Assembly (NCBI GenBank): GCA_001692895.1
Contig: KV748198.1
Coordinates: forward strand, 1,586,367-1,650,366
Direction: 5' to 3'
DNA length: 64,000 bases
From: Cenococcum geophilum 1.58
Lineage: Eukaryota > Ascomycota > Dothideomycetes > Gloniales > Gloniaceae
Below are positions 25,160 to 36,770 of the stretch, one piece after another (the stretch's first letter is position 1; the number at the start of each line of letters is the position of its first letter). The translations under genes were made by a program, and so were the position numbers. Under the pieces are notes generated by a model. That model did not search any database. It was not told where the DNA came from and saw only the letters and a program-made list of their open reading frames with translations.

Positions 25160-26354
25160 CTAGTAGGAGTTACCTCCTTCTATAGATCCTGCTGTTATTA
25201 GCCACTTTTTAGTGGCTATCCCTGTCCTACTTAGAAATAGAAAAAGCGCCTCTCTTCCTTTTTGTGTACAAAATAGCTTTTTTAGAGAGAGAGAAGAGCC
25301 TAGTTTCTTTTGCATTTCTCTTCTTTCTTCTCTATATAGGTTGTAGTCTAGTAGTAGGTGCCTAGGGGTTTGTAGTGCTCTANATTCCCTAAAGCATCTA
25401 CCGTCTTTATCCTCCCCCCCTATTACTTTAGAGAAGGATTTAAAATAGCCTTTTNNTAGCTTTAGNTNGAAGAAAGCTNATTNTAGCCTTTTAGGATATT
25501 TATCCTTAGGGGNTTTAAGAGAAAAGGAATAGCTTCCTTTACAGATCCTAGTATAGTGTTTTCCCTTATTCTTATTCTGCTGCTAGTTGTTTTTCCACTA
25601 TTCTAGTATCTTTTCTCTTGCTGCTCTCCCTATATAGGCTAGGGAGGTATAAAAAGATTGTAGTTTTCTTCTAGAAAGGCCCTTTTTAGCTAGCTTATTT
25701 GCTATTTCGTTCTTATAGATTCCTAGATGGCTAGGAACCCAGTAGAAGTTAATAGAGATACCCTTACTAGCTAAATAGGAACAGCTTTGCGTAATTTTAA
25801 AGACTAGTTCTTGCCCCCCTGTAAGAGATTTAAGCTATAATCTTTTAATAGCTGCTTGGCTATCTATAAAGATATAGACTTGTTTCTCTTCTAGTCTTTG
25901 TTATTTTAGGTGTTCTAGGGCCCTATAAACTGCATAAAGCTCTGCGTCTATAATTTCCATATAGGGTCCTAGATTCCAGTTTGTTGCATATTTAATCCTA
26001 TTTCTCTCCCCTATTTTACATATAGCAGCTATATTTAATTTATTGTCTTTAGAGCCATCTGTATAGTATATATCTACTAGGTCCCACTCTAGGGATTCTT
26101 GTAGATTTTCTACTAGTCTTAGATGTTCTTATGTAGCTTTTTCCTTACTACCTTTTGAGATAGAAAAGGATGCGGGAATAGGAGGAGACTACGGTTTTTG
26201 CCAATCTAGAGAGATTCTATCTATTTTCCAGTTTTGAATTAGCTGCTAAACTCTAGAGGCTAGAGATAGTAGCTATGTCTTTAGCTGTAAGAGGTGCTTT
26301 ATAGTAGAGTTTTTAGGGCTAGAACTAGAGCTAGAACTAGCTGCTAATTCGTCC
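25160..26354 (-). pseudogene. L1 RNase H and C-terminal remnant
   Basis: The minus strand carries the RNase H block (residues matching IYYTDGSK and AELYA near 26060-25930), the second catalytic block around a DSQAA-like motif (near 25870), a WVPSHL-like block (near 25735) and the cysteine-rich C-terminal end (near 25400). The same order is seen in L2. Several in-frame stops and seven undetermined bases (25383, 25455-25456, 25466, 25468, 25479, 25483; an eighth at 25513) prevent closer reading. Confidence 0.8.
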
Positions 26355-26359
26355 CTATT

Positions 26360-26574
26360 TGTAAGGGATATTATTGCGGACACCTTGGGTTGCCCTTAGG
26401 ACAACCCCCGGACGCCCCTCAGATGGTCGCCGGTTACGTGCCGGAGGCACGTGCCCGTAGTATATAGTCTCCACGATCCTAGAGGCCTTACCTCCTTAAG
26501 GATTCGTCTCTCTCACCAATCTATCCTATTTCAATCGTGTCCTTATAGCCCCCTGTCTATAAGATCCCCTTATA
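26360..26574 (+). repeat. 5' LTR of C
   Basis: Direct repeat of 35027-35241, 215 bp. It is followed by tttaaatcctt, the same motif as after the 5' LTR of A. It shares the block ccttaaggattcgtctct with the LTR of A. Confidence 0.93.
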
Positions 26575-29500
26575 TTTAAATCCTTCCTACTCTTTTTTAA
26601 AAGGGCAGTCGGCTTTAAGGACTAGATTATTTATTTATATCTTTTATTTATAACTACTATTTTTCCTTAAAAATCTCGCGACGACCTAAATAGAAACCCT
26701 ACGGATACCTTATGGAAAGCTGTCGCGTAAAGGTAGGAAGGTCCCTCTAACAGCGAGAGATTGCGATAATATAACCCTCTAGGTAAGATGGCCGAATAAG
26801 CCTTAATACCTAGATGCTCTAGGAGCTTGAAGACTCTTGCATACCTACGGTTACCGCTAAGGAAAATGTAGACACCCTCTATAACGGTCACAACGCTACT
26901 AGAAAGCAACCGGAACCCCTCCAGCCCCACCTAGGCCAATTAGAAGATTAAGCGTTAGAGGCGACTCTAAGATCTTCCCCTAAGCTAGAAATGCTAGAGG
27001 AATATACTAATGTGTCTGACTAGGGAACCAACCAGAACCCTCCTGGAAGACTACCGGCCTATAATTGGCATAGTGGCGGTGTATAGACTACTTACGAGCT
27101 AAGTAGGCCTACCCCTTTAGGTAATCTAAGCTAATTACTAACTTAGGACCCAAGCCTCGTTGGGAAGCCTATACTAGCTACTAGTACTAATACTACCTCT
27201 ATAGTAGGAGCCTCCCTAGGCCCAAGTTTGGAAGGTTAAGAGCCCTATACTAATCTCCTTTAAGACGGATATTAGGAAGCTATTGTAAGGCTCTTAGAAG
27301 CTATGCGGGAGGAAGCTACTAATAAATATATTAGAACCCTCTAAGGGCAAATCTAAATCTAGTAGGGTCTAATCTAAGCTAGGCAAATTCTTTCACAACC
27401 TAGTTAAGGCTAAGGGCTTCTTAGGAGCTACCTAGTACCTACCTAAGGAGGTGTAGAAGACTTAGAGAGTTATCTACGCTATAAACGGAAAAAGGATATA
27501 GACTAATTGGCCAAGGCCTCTAGTAGTCTAGAACTCTGCTATAGACCTAATGCCCAACAGTTAGACGATTAGGTTCGTGAGGTAGACAACTTCTTTAAGA
27601 TGCTAATAATACGAGATGATACCAAAGAGCGTATATACTAGATTATTAGTAAGATTAAAGACCGATCGCTAAACTAGATTGTACTTAATTAGCTTAATAA
27701 AGAGTAAATTACTATATGGCTATAGCTGTAAACCTTCTTAAAGAAATGGACTTAAGATCCGCATATCGTATAATATAATAATGCAGAGCTATTCTAGAAT
27801 GGGACATAGCTAGACCGCCATAACTTCCGCTAGTTTATAAACTTTATGGAAACTTATACTTAATAGATGGATCTAGAGCCCTTTAAAAATAAGAATGGTA
27901 GCATCCGTAAGAAGGAGAAGATTAGGTTTATTTAGGCTAGAATTAAGCTAGTAATTTATAATAAAATAAAGCGCGTAGGAGCCCTATTGCGGATTACTAT
28001 ATATGCGAATTTTAAACAAGCAGTTCTAAACGCTAAAGACGCGGTAAGAAACTAGACCTCTTCCGGTAGAAAGCTAGGGGGTTATTAAAAGCGCGGGCAC
28101 TTTAGTAGTAACGTAGGGCAGACCTAACCTTTAAAGAAGCCGTTCTTAAAGAGAATTTTAGAAGGATTAAAGTTAGGAACCTTAAATAACGGGAAAGACT
28201 CCTGGGGCCAACCTAATATCTATCTGGCACCTTTATAGGAACACTCCAAGAAGTTAAGAGAAAACTCTAAAGGTAGATCTTATTAGAAAAATAAGTAGGG
28301 CAATAACCGCACTAACGATTTAAAAAAAGAAAAGCCCTAGTCGCGGACCTCTCCCAGCTGCAACTAGGGCAAGATACGGAAGAAGAGACTCTCCATATTG
28401 CTATTAAGCTAGAAATAACACTCCCTATAGGTAAGGTATAACAGTTCTAAGCACTATATAATAGCGGCACTAAAATTAATCTTATACGATATGATTTAGT
28501 AAAAGAGCATAAACTTATCCCATTGTAAAGGTGGCGGAAACCTATTATAGGCTTCCTAGATAAGCATTAGATTAAGCTATATAGTGCCTATAAGCTTATA
28601 GTGTTAGTGGCCGATATACACAACCACACTAAGGCGGTCGGCCCGTAACCCTTTTAGGTAGCTAACTTTATAGGTTATAACCTTATCCTTAGATACCCTT
28701 AGCTTGCGGAAGTAGATCTTAAAATACGCTTTAAGATAGGAGCCTTTAAATAGTAGAACAATAAAGATTTAGAAGGGTGCATATTACTAATAAGCCTAAA
28801 GGACATTCTAGAGAATGTAGCCCTAGGTAAAATAGTGTACGCTTTACACCCAAAGGAGTATCGGATCTAACTCCTATTTAATAGTAAGATAGGTATAGAG
28901 CTTAGTATAGGTAACAACCCCTCTATAATGGAGACCCTACGGGGAACTACTGGATAGGTCGCGGAGATATTATAGGGAGGCGGCGATCTTAAGGATCTTA
29001 TAAGATACTTTAACTACCACGGGTTACTCTGGCTTAAGCAATATGCGGAGAGTATACTACGGCACCTCAAACGCTGCGTTAAGGAGTTCTCTACCCTCTA
29101 TTAGCTACCGCATAAAACGGTTTAACGTATAGTAGTAACTATATATAAGCAACTACTATAGCGCACGACGCTGCCCGCGAGCATTTTAAGGGAGCTCTGG
29201 GACCTACTTGACGATGACGCGGAGGACGAACGCAACCCCGATTTATTAAATATTCTAGTAGGCCTAAGGGACTTACTAAGGGTATTTTCGGGCAGGAGAG
29301 CTAAAGTCCTACCGTAGAACTCGGAGTACGATTACGTAATTAATTTAGAAGAAGGTAAATAACCGCCAAACCTTTCTATTTATAACCTCTCGCGTAAAGA
29401 GCTTAAGATCCTACGGGAGTACCTTGATAGCTTATTGGAAAAGGGATAGATCTAGCCTAGTAAGTCGCCGTTAGGCGTGCTGATTCTCTTTATTCTAAAA

Positions 29501-32500
29501 CCAGATAGAACTATAAGGCTATATATAGACTATCGCGGTCTTAATAAGATTATAATTAAGAACCGTTACCCACTACTACTAGTTAGTGAAATGCTAGATT
29601 AACTATCTAGGGCGAAGATCTTTACGAAGTTGGATCTACGAGACGCCTATTATAGGCTCCGTATCAAAAAAGGGGATAAGTGGAAGACCGCTTTTAAGAC
29701 CTAATATAGCCACTTTAAGTATCTAGTAATACCTTTTAGGCTAGCCAATACGCCTGCGATATTCTAATTGTATATTTATAGAGCCTTAGGGGGACTAGTT
29801 AACCGTATATACGTTGTCTATTTAGATAACATCTTAATCTACTTAGAAGATAAGGATTAATATAAGTAATATATCCGCGAAGTGCTGGAACGTTTAGATA
29901 ATTAGGGCCTCTACGCTAAAGCGTTAAAGTATATCTTTAATACTAAGCAGGTTAAGTTCCTAGGTTATATTATAACGCCTATAGGTGTAGTTATAGACCT
30001 AGTACGGGTGTAGATAATCTAAAAGTGGCCGGAGCTAGAGAGCTACTAGGATGTTTAAGTGTTTCTAGGCTTTGCCAATTTCTATAGGCGCTTTATCTAT
30101 AACTACTTAGACGTCGCCTAATACCTATCCGACTATATTACGGAAGCTTCCTAAGACTTAACCTAAGGAGTAAAAAGCTTAAAGGCGGCAAGGAAGAAAA
30201 CTAAAAAGGGACTAACTAAATGGTATAAGCTATAGTTATGGCCCAGAAAGGTTTAGGAGGCCTTTTAGGAACTTCGCGTAAAGTTCACAGAAGCTTTATT
30301 ACTGCGGCATTTTGACCTAGATTAGCTATTAATAATGATCACTAATATATCAAATTTTGCCCTTACCGGTATCCTACTACAACCCAATAGGCATCTAGAC
30401 GCTACCTAGCTCTATTAGAGACCAGTAGTATTTTATAGTAAAAAATTCTAGGGACCTAAAGTTAGGTATTATACCTACGATAAGGAACTACTGGCTATAG
30501 TCAACTGCTTTAAACAGTGGCAACATTACCTTAAGTACGCGAGCTATACCACTCGTGTACTCTTAGATTACTATAATCTACGCTACTTTATAACTATAAA
30601 GGAGCTTATACTTTAATAAGCTAGATAGGCAGAGGAGCTTACGTGATTTAATTTTGAGATTAAATATAAGCTAGGGGAAAATAACCCTGCTAATAGACTA
30701 TTATAACGGCTAGACTATACCAAAGGCTTTAAAATGGGAGAAGGAAAATAGATAATAGATATCTTACTCCCTATATTGCAGAACAAGCTCTAGGTGTGGG
30801 ATGCTTAAGTACCTATAGCTCTATGCACTAAGTCTTAGGCGGTGTAAGCCCTATTGGTTTCTACTGACGTTCCGGCTAGTACCCGGTCCATTACTAATGA
30901 GGGTCCAAATATACCTAGATAGGATATCCTTAATATATTCTTAGAACCTAGTGATATACTATCCCTAATTGCTAAGCTATCCCCTTAAACTAATAGCGAA
31001 GCTATAGAGCAATTGGAACTCGGAGCTCTATAATAACTAAAGGACTTTATCCTCGTAGCGGCCTTCCTAATATACGCGTATTAAAGAGTTGTAAGATCTA
31101 TAGTACCATCTAGTCTTGTACTTAGAGTAGTATAGAACAAAATAGCTTTCACCTAGGAACTATCTAAAGGGTTAACGGATCTTATCCGTGAGGTGTAATG
31201 GAGGGACGCTTTCTATGCCATTCTTAATGCGGAAGTAGACCGGAAATATAACGGAAAGGAAGCTACTAGGCGTTACTATTGGGAACTAGACCCAATAGGC
31301 CTACTATATAGAGGTGGTAAGGTTTAGGTGCCATAAGAAGCAAATCTACAACAGAAGATTCTCTAGGCGGCCACTATAGTTAAGTAAAGATAGTGGAATT
31401 ACTTTAGCGCAAATACTATTGGCTAAGGCTTAATCAGGAAGTAAAGGAGTATATTAGCTATTATAAGAAGTATTAAGTATATAAGATCCGCAGGCATAAG
31501 CTATGGGGTCTACTTAAATTAGTTCCCCCCGCTAGTAAGCCATAGCAATATTACGCCATAGACTTCATTACGGATCTCCTGCTATCTAAAGATAGCTAAG
31601 GACGAATATACGATTCGGTCCTCGTACTTATCAATAGGTTTTCAAAGTACGTCTAATACCTTTCTATTAATAAGACGATTAATATATAAAAGCTCGCCAA
31701 CCTAATTAAGGAGAAATGCTTTCTTAAAGTAGATTAGCCGCACTCTATTATTACTAATAGGGGCAGCGTCTTTATAAGCTAGTACTGGTCGGATCTATGC
31801 TTCTATTTAAAGATAGATCACCGTTATAGTATAGCTTTCTACCTATAGACGGATAGGTAAACGGAACGCTAGAACTAGGAACTAGAGTCTTACCTACGGA
31901 TGTATTTAAACTACTAGTAAGATAACTAGTGCGAGCTACTTCCGTACGCGGAGTACGCTTACAATTTAAAGCAATATATATTATATAAGTATGCATTAAT
32001 CTAGATTGCCTATAGCGTCCGACTATTTAGGTTTAATAGTATACCTAATAATCACTAGCTAAGGCTGTATAATTAATTATAGGATCCTACCAGGAAGTCT
32101 AAGGACATCTACTAAAGAGTATAAGGATACCTTTAGAAATGGGAGGAGTAATAAAAGCATATAAAGCAGAGCCTATAAGATACCTAAGAGTAGTAGAGAC
32201 TTTGGTATAACCGCAAGCACCAGGATAAGCATTTTGGAGTAGGCGATAAGGTTCTATTACGTTTAACGAATATTAAGACCCGTTAACTATTAAAGAAGCT
32301 CGATATAAGATACCTAGGTCCCTTTTAAGTTAAGGAATAAATTAGTAAGCTAGCCTATTATCTCCAGCTACCCCTATCTATGGCCTATATGTATCTAGTG
32401 TTTTATATAAACCTACTAGAGCTATAGCATAGACTACCGCTGGAAAAGAACTTCTGTCTAGGCCCAATTGAACACCCTAAGGTAGTGGGCGAGCGGTATG

Positions 32501-32799
32501 AGGTTGAAGCTATACTACGCTATAAGTCTGTTAAGAACAAGCTTTAATTTAAAGTTAAATAGCTAGGCTAGCCTGCTGAGGACTCTATATGGGAACTAGA
32601 GGATTACCTTAATTATTGTAAAGATATTCTAAAAGAATATTGGGACCAAGGTCCATAATCTACAAATCGTAGAAAGCGCTCTAATACTACGGTGTTATTG
32701 CAACCTATAAAGAAAGCTCGCGAAAAGAGTAAATAGGTTAAATCGGATATGGAACAGATAAGCTCCGGAAACTATAAGGATTAGGGCTATATAGCCTAA

Positions 32800-35013
32800 G
32801 GCAGGACGGGTCCTCAGCCTTTTCACGTATATAGCATAGAGTTAATAGGGCATTTTGCTAGAATTGCATTCCTATTCATTAATCTATACTAGGAACATTG
32901 TTTTTAGGGCTCCTAAGCCCTTCCTAAAAGCCTTCTAAGGCCTTCCCAAGCACCTAATTAAGGTCCTTAATTGCTACTATATATAAGAATAAATCCTAAA
33001 AGTCTAAACCACAAATGCCTAATCTAAAAAGCCACTACGCCCTATTATCATTAGGAGTAGGATTAGTATCCATTGGGCTACTAAGTAATGGCTAACAAGA
33101 ATAGGATTTAGATGCCTTAGTAGGCGTACAAGTAGGTATGAAAATAGGGGTAGGATAATGAGGTGTAGCTAGAGCAGAGACTCTTAAATGCTTAATACTA
33201 ATATTAGGTCTAAACCAATACTAATAAAGCTCTTGTAGCGTAAGCTTATAGTTAATAAAGATACGCTTAAGCCTAGAATAAATAGAGACGTTAGCTGGCT
33301 GGTATAGTCTAGAACCACTAAGACCTTGCTATAGCAACTGTTAGTTACCTATCCGCTAGGTACCCAAAGGATAACCTACCTAATACCGCATTATATTATG
33401 CTCTTTTAAAACTTAACGCGTATACACAAACTCCTTCCTATAGTAGACGGCAACCTTTTTCTTATCACCCCTATCCCTTACCCTATCCTTAGTATACCAA
33501 CCTTACTCTTATATTAGGCGTTGCTAGCTAGCTTATTAGAAATTATAGGCAGTGTAGATAGCTATGGCATAGTCTTAAATTCGGCCAAATTATTTAGCAT
33601 TTACACTAGAATAAGAGAGAGCCTGGGCGATATAGTAGTTAAGGATATTAAAGGAACGTCGCCACTTAGGCCTAGGCTATTATTAAAGCTTAAAGTTAGT
33701 AATGGAAATCTATTAAGGATAGAAAAACTTACCTTAACGCAACTATCGCTCTTAGTACGCATGCATTAATTATAAGGACTAAAGGTATTAGATCTAACGC
33801 AGTGTGTTTTATTATAAGCCTCTAGAATCCTATTATTAGATTTCTAGTCTTTTAAAGACATATAGGCAAAATCATTTAGGTAGGACTAGCACTAGTTGTG
33901 GGTTAGCGGGGGTTAAGGTTTTATGTGTAAAGGTAGGGCTAGGATACGCTGTAGAATTTACTTAAAAGAGCAGTTAGTAGGAGAACGAAGAGGCATATTA
34001 AATTATTAATGAAAAAGAAGAAAATCTTAATAATATATCGAAGATACGTCTAAAATTGGACAACGGTTAATAGCGAGAAGTAAGGTGTTTAAGAAAAGGA
34101 GTAGCTTAATAAGCAAGGTGTCTTTATACTTTACCTTCCAATACCCTTTTAGTAAATAGCCGCAACCTTACCAATATAACTCCGTTATAATAGCGCTATT
34201 TAAAAGGAAGGAAACACGCGTATAAGTTATTTAACTATTACTTCCTTATAAAAACTGACTACGCGGCCGGGGGAAGGCAATTAAGATATTAAATTAAAGA
34301 CGTATATAGGTTAAATTAGACCTAAAACGATACTATAGTATTAAAGAATAATATTATAGACGTTCTTAACAATCGCACAATAGCTATAATTACTATCGCG
34401 AAATGTCCCTATTTGCTAGGTAGTAGAGCTACGCCAAATATACAGCACAGGACTACTAGATTTAAAACTATATATATTAAATCTCAAGAGACAAGTCTCT
34501 TTAACTAACTAATTAATACCTTAACCGCATTTAATAACCTAAGGGCAAATATAGGAGTAATGCGTCAATAACGCAGGGGATTATAAGAAAAGGATTATAA
34601 GAAAAGATTATAGACTATATCTTAGCAGTTAAAGATGACGGCAAGCTAAGGCTCCATACATTAAATCCTATACTAAAGGTTTTACGGAACTATACTAGAA
34701 CACCAAATTACCTATAATACTTGTAATTAATTATAGATCGGCATAAAGGCTTAGAAGCAGAGTTGCATAAAAATCCCTATATTAGCCTAGGTAGTTACCG
34801 GCATGCTTCCGGTAGGCTTTTAATAGGTCTCTTAGTAATCCTCGCGTCTTTTCTCTAGTTATATTTTTTCCTTATTAAGGTTTTTTAGGAGTTTAATAGA
34901 TGATATATAGCGGCATACCAACACCTCTCCAATATCTCTCCGAACCTCTTCTGGGACAAGCCCTTATAATCTCCCTACCGCAAGGTAATAGCGATTAGGG
35001 GCCAACCGCAAGA
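32800..35013 (+). other. Long 3' region of C without known domain
   Basis: About 2.2 kb between the chromodomain and the purine tract of C. It is much longer than the matching part of B1 and somewhat longer than that of A. The longest open frame is 33521-33769 (82 codons, plus strand), which I do not recognise. I see no target duplication that would mark a separate insertion. It may be an accessory region of this family or hold a decayed guest. Confidence 0.5.
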
Positions 35014-35026
35014 AGGGGGGGGGTAA

Positions 35027-35241
35027 TGTAAGGGATATTATTACGGACACCTTAGGTTGCCCTTAGGACAACCCCCAAACGCCCCTTAAATAGTTACCAG
35101 TCACGTACTAGAGGCATGTGCCCGTAGTATATAGTCTCTACAATCCCAGAGGCCTTACCTCCTTAAGGATTCGTCTCTCTTACTAATCTATCCTATTCCA
35201 ATCGTGTCCTTATAGCCCCCTATCTATAAGATCCCCTTACA
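35027..35241 (+). repeat. 3' LTR of C
   Basis: Direct repeat of 26360-26574, preceded by a run of nine or more G. L1 sequence resumes at 35242. Confidence 0.93.
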
Positions 35242-35558
35242 CTATCTTTGTTAATCTCTTCTATATAGACCTTCTTAATTGCGTGGTTTTCCTTAAATTT
35301 TAGGATTCTTATTACGTAGTTATTGTAAAGCTTTTTAAATCTAATCCTAGGAGGAGGAATAGAGGCTTTAATCTCTATAGCTTGGCTAGGAGATCCTCTA
35401 AACGCTCCTAGAACTAGTTTTAGAGCCTTATTTTATAGAGATTGGTACCTATCTAGTAGGTAGTCTCTAGATTTACTTTTTTACTAGCATTATACTCTGT
35501 AGTCTGCTATAGTAGTAACGCAAGCTATATAGAGCTGTCGTAGGGCTTATAGAGATAG

Positions 35559-35984
35559 TGTAACGGAACCTTATAGCAGGAACTACAATGGGCTCGTTAA
35601 TAGGCTAGGTGTATAGGAAATGCAAGTACAAAAGTCGGTCAACGTAATAACAACTAGTGGAGTGGTTGCCCAACAGATTAACTCCAATTATATTCTAAGA
35701 ATTATTACGAGGAAGGAACTATCTAGGTAGGGACTGAGGGTCCTTAAATACACAACCGTACTCTTAAGAAAGTTATTACTCTGTCTACTCTATCTACTCT
35801 ATTTACTCTATAATAGATCTTATAGATTATATAGATTATACAGATTACATTACGTAACTCTACTTACTATTCCTCATTATATAGTTCTACGGGTTCCATC
35901 CTAAACCGTGCTTATATTAACTAACTAGCTTCTTCCAACTTCTCTCTAAGTAGTTATAACATTATGCTTAAAGCGTCCGTAACA
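35559..35984 (-). repeat. 3' LTR of D2
   Basis: Pair of 43056-43481. It contains short repeats of the type ctctatctactctat and three agattat-like units (about 35775-35845). Just inside it lies a pyrimidine tract (35985-36000), the complement of the purine tract. Confidence 0.93.
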
Positions 35985-36069
35985 CCATCTCCCTCCTCTC
36001 TATTTTTATCCTTAAAGATTCCTAATATCTCTAGGTTATTTACTAAAGGTATAATATCCGTCCAATTAA

Positions 36070-36770
36070 TTTAGTTAATATCGTTACTTATAATGCCTAA
36101 AGCACCTTCTTCTTCCTCTACAGCCCGTCGGTCTCGTACTATTGCTATAATATTATCTCTTAGTGAGATAATACCATCTCCGTATTCTCGTTGCGCGAAA
36201 GAGGGGCTAGTTTACGTTGCGTTAGCGAGTCCTTTATCCTGGCAACCTTCCTCTTATTTAAAGTGCACTAAAGCGAATATTCAGTCATCCTGTAATGTTT
36301 GCTCTATCTCTAATATTAAATATACGCGACCTATTACTCTTAATAGTCGTTTAGTTCCCTAATTAATTTGTCTTAGGGTCTCGTGTTTAGTTTAAGGCAG
36401 AAAAACTTAAGGGTAATCTTGCCGCAGCGTTGGTGGAAGCCCATCGTCAATCTAAAGAGTCTACTCGTGCCCTTAAGGCTTAGCAGTCTACCTTTATAAA
36501 AGTTTAGCGTCTTTAACGCGTTCGTAAGAAGGTTCGCTCTAAAGAGTAGAAACTTATAAAATAAGGTCTTTAGGAACTAGGTAATAAAAGAACGGATTCT
36601 CCTCTAATAGAGAAAGAAACAGATCCGAGTAGTTCGGCAACTGTTCTTCTTAGGTCCCCCTTAGGTAACTTATTCTTTAGCGATCCTTCTTTATTAATAC
36701 TGCCTAACCTAATCTCTTCTAATACTCCCGTACCTTTCCTATAGCGTTCTTTAAATTCTCTAGTGGCTCC
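36070..36770 (+). pseudogene. Antisense accessory reading region of D2 (Cys-containing, helical)
   Basis: This region is on the strand opposite to D2 gag-pol, between the D2 chromodomain and its 3' LTR. The plus strand has an 89-codon open frame (36093-36362) with a Ser-rich start and spaced cysteines (SRCAKEGLV, LKCTKANIQSSCNVCS) that recall a small zinc-cluster arrangement. Plus-strand reading behind it (about 36380-36560) is rich in Lys, Arg, Leu and Gln and looks helical (for example VRKKVRSKE), followed by a Ser/Pro/Leu-rich part. Fungal genomes hold a loosely defined group of short proteins with CxxC-type clusters and such a helix, often close to retrotransposons. I infer kinship only from this layout. 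It is a fossil like the rest of the element. Confidence 0.5.

Larger units (their letters stand above)
26360..35241 (+). mobile_element. C: Ty3/gypsy chromovirus inside L1
   Basis: Fossil LTR retrotransposon of 8882 bp. The 215-bp LTRs (26360-26574 and 35027-35241) are flanked by ctatt (26355-26359) and ctatc (35242-35246). L2 shows the uninterrupted sequence near 56148. Order: gag about 26930-28300; protease near 28430-28500; reverse transcriptase about 29290-30110 (YLDNILIYL near 29820); RNase H about 30290-30720; integrase about 31340-32200 (IDFITDLLLSKD near 31560); chromodomain about 32490-32650 (YEVEAILRYKSVK); then a 2.2-kb 3' region and a G-rich tract at 35014-35023. It looks complete in layout but is broken with very many breaks. 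The LTRs differ at about 23 sites, all transitions. Confidence 0.93.

Noticed and set aside
26667-26930. 87-codon minus-strand frame near the start of C
   Set aside because: It is antisense to the leader/gag region of C, has no recognisable domain, and no homologue in other elements here.
34480-34530. Fifth copy of the shared palindrome in C (ctaactaattaa)
   Set aside because: Only the flank resembles it; the palindromic half-sites are absent.
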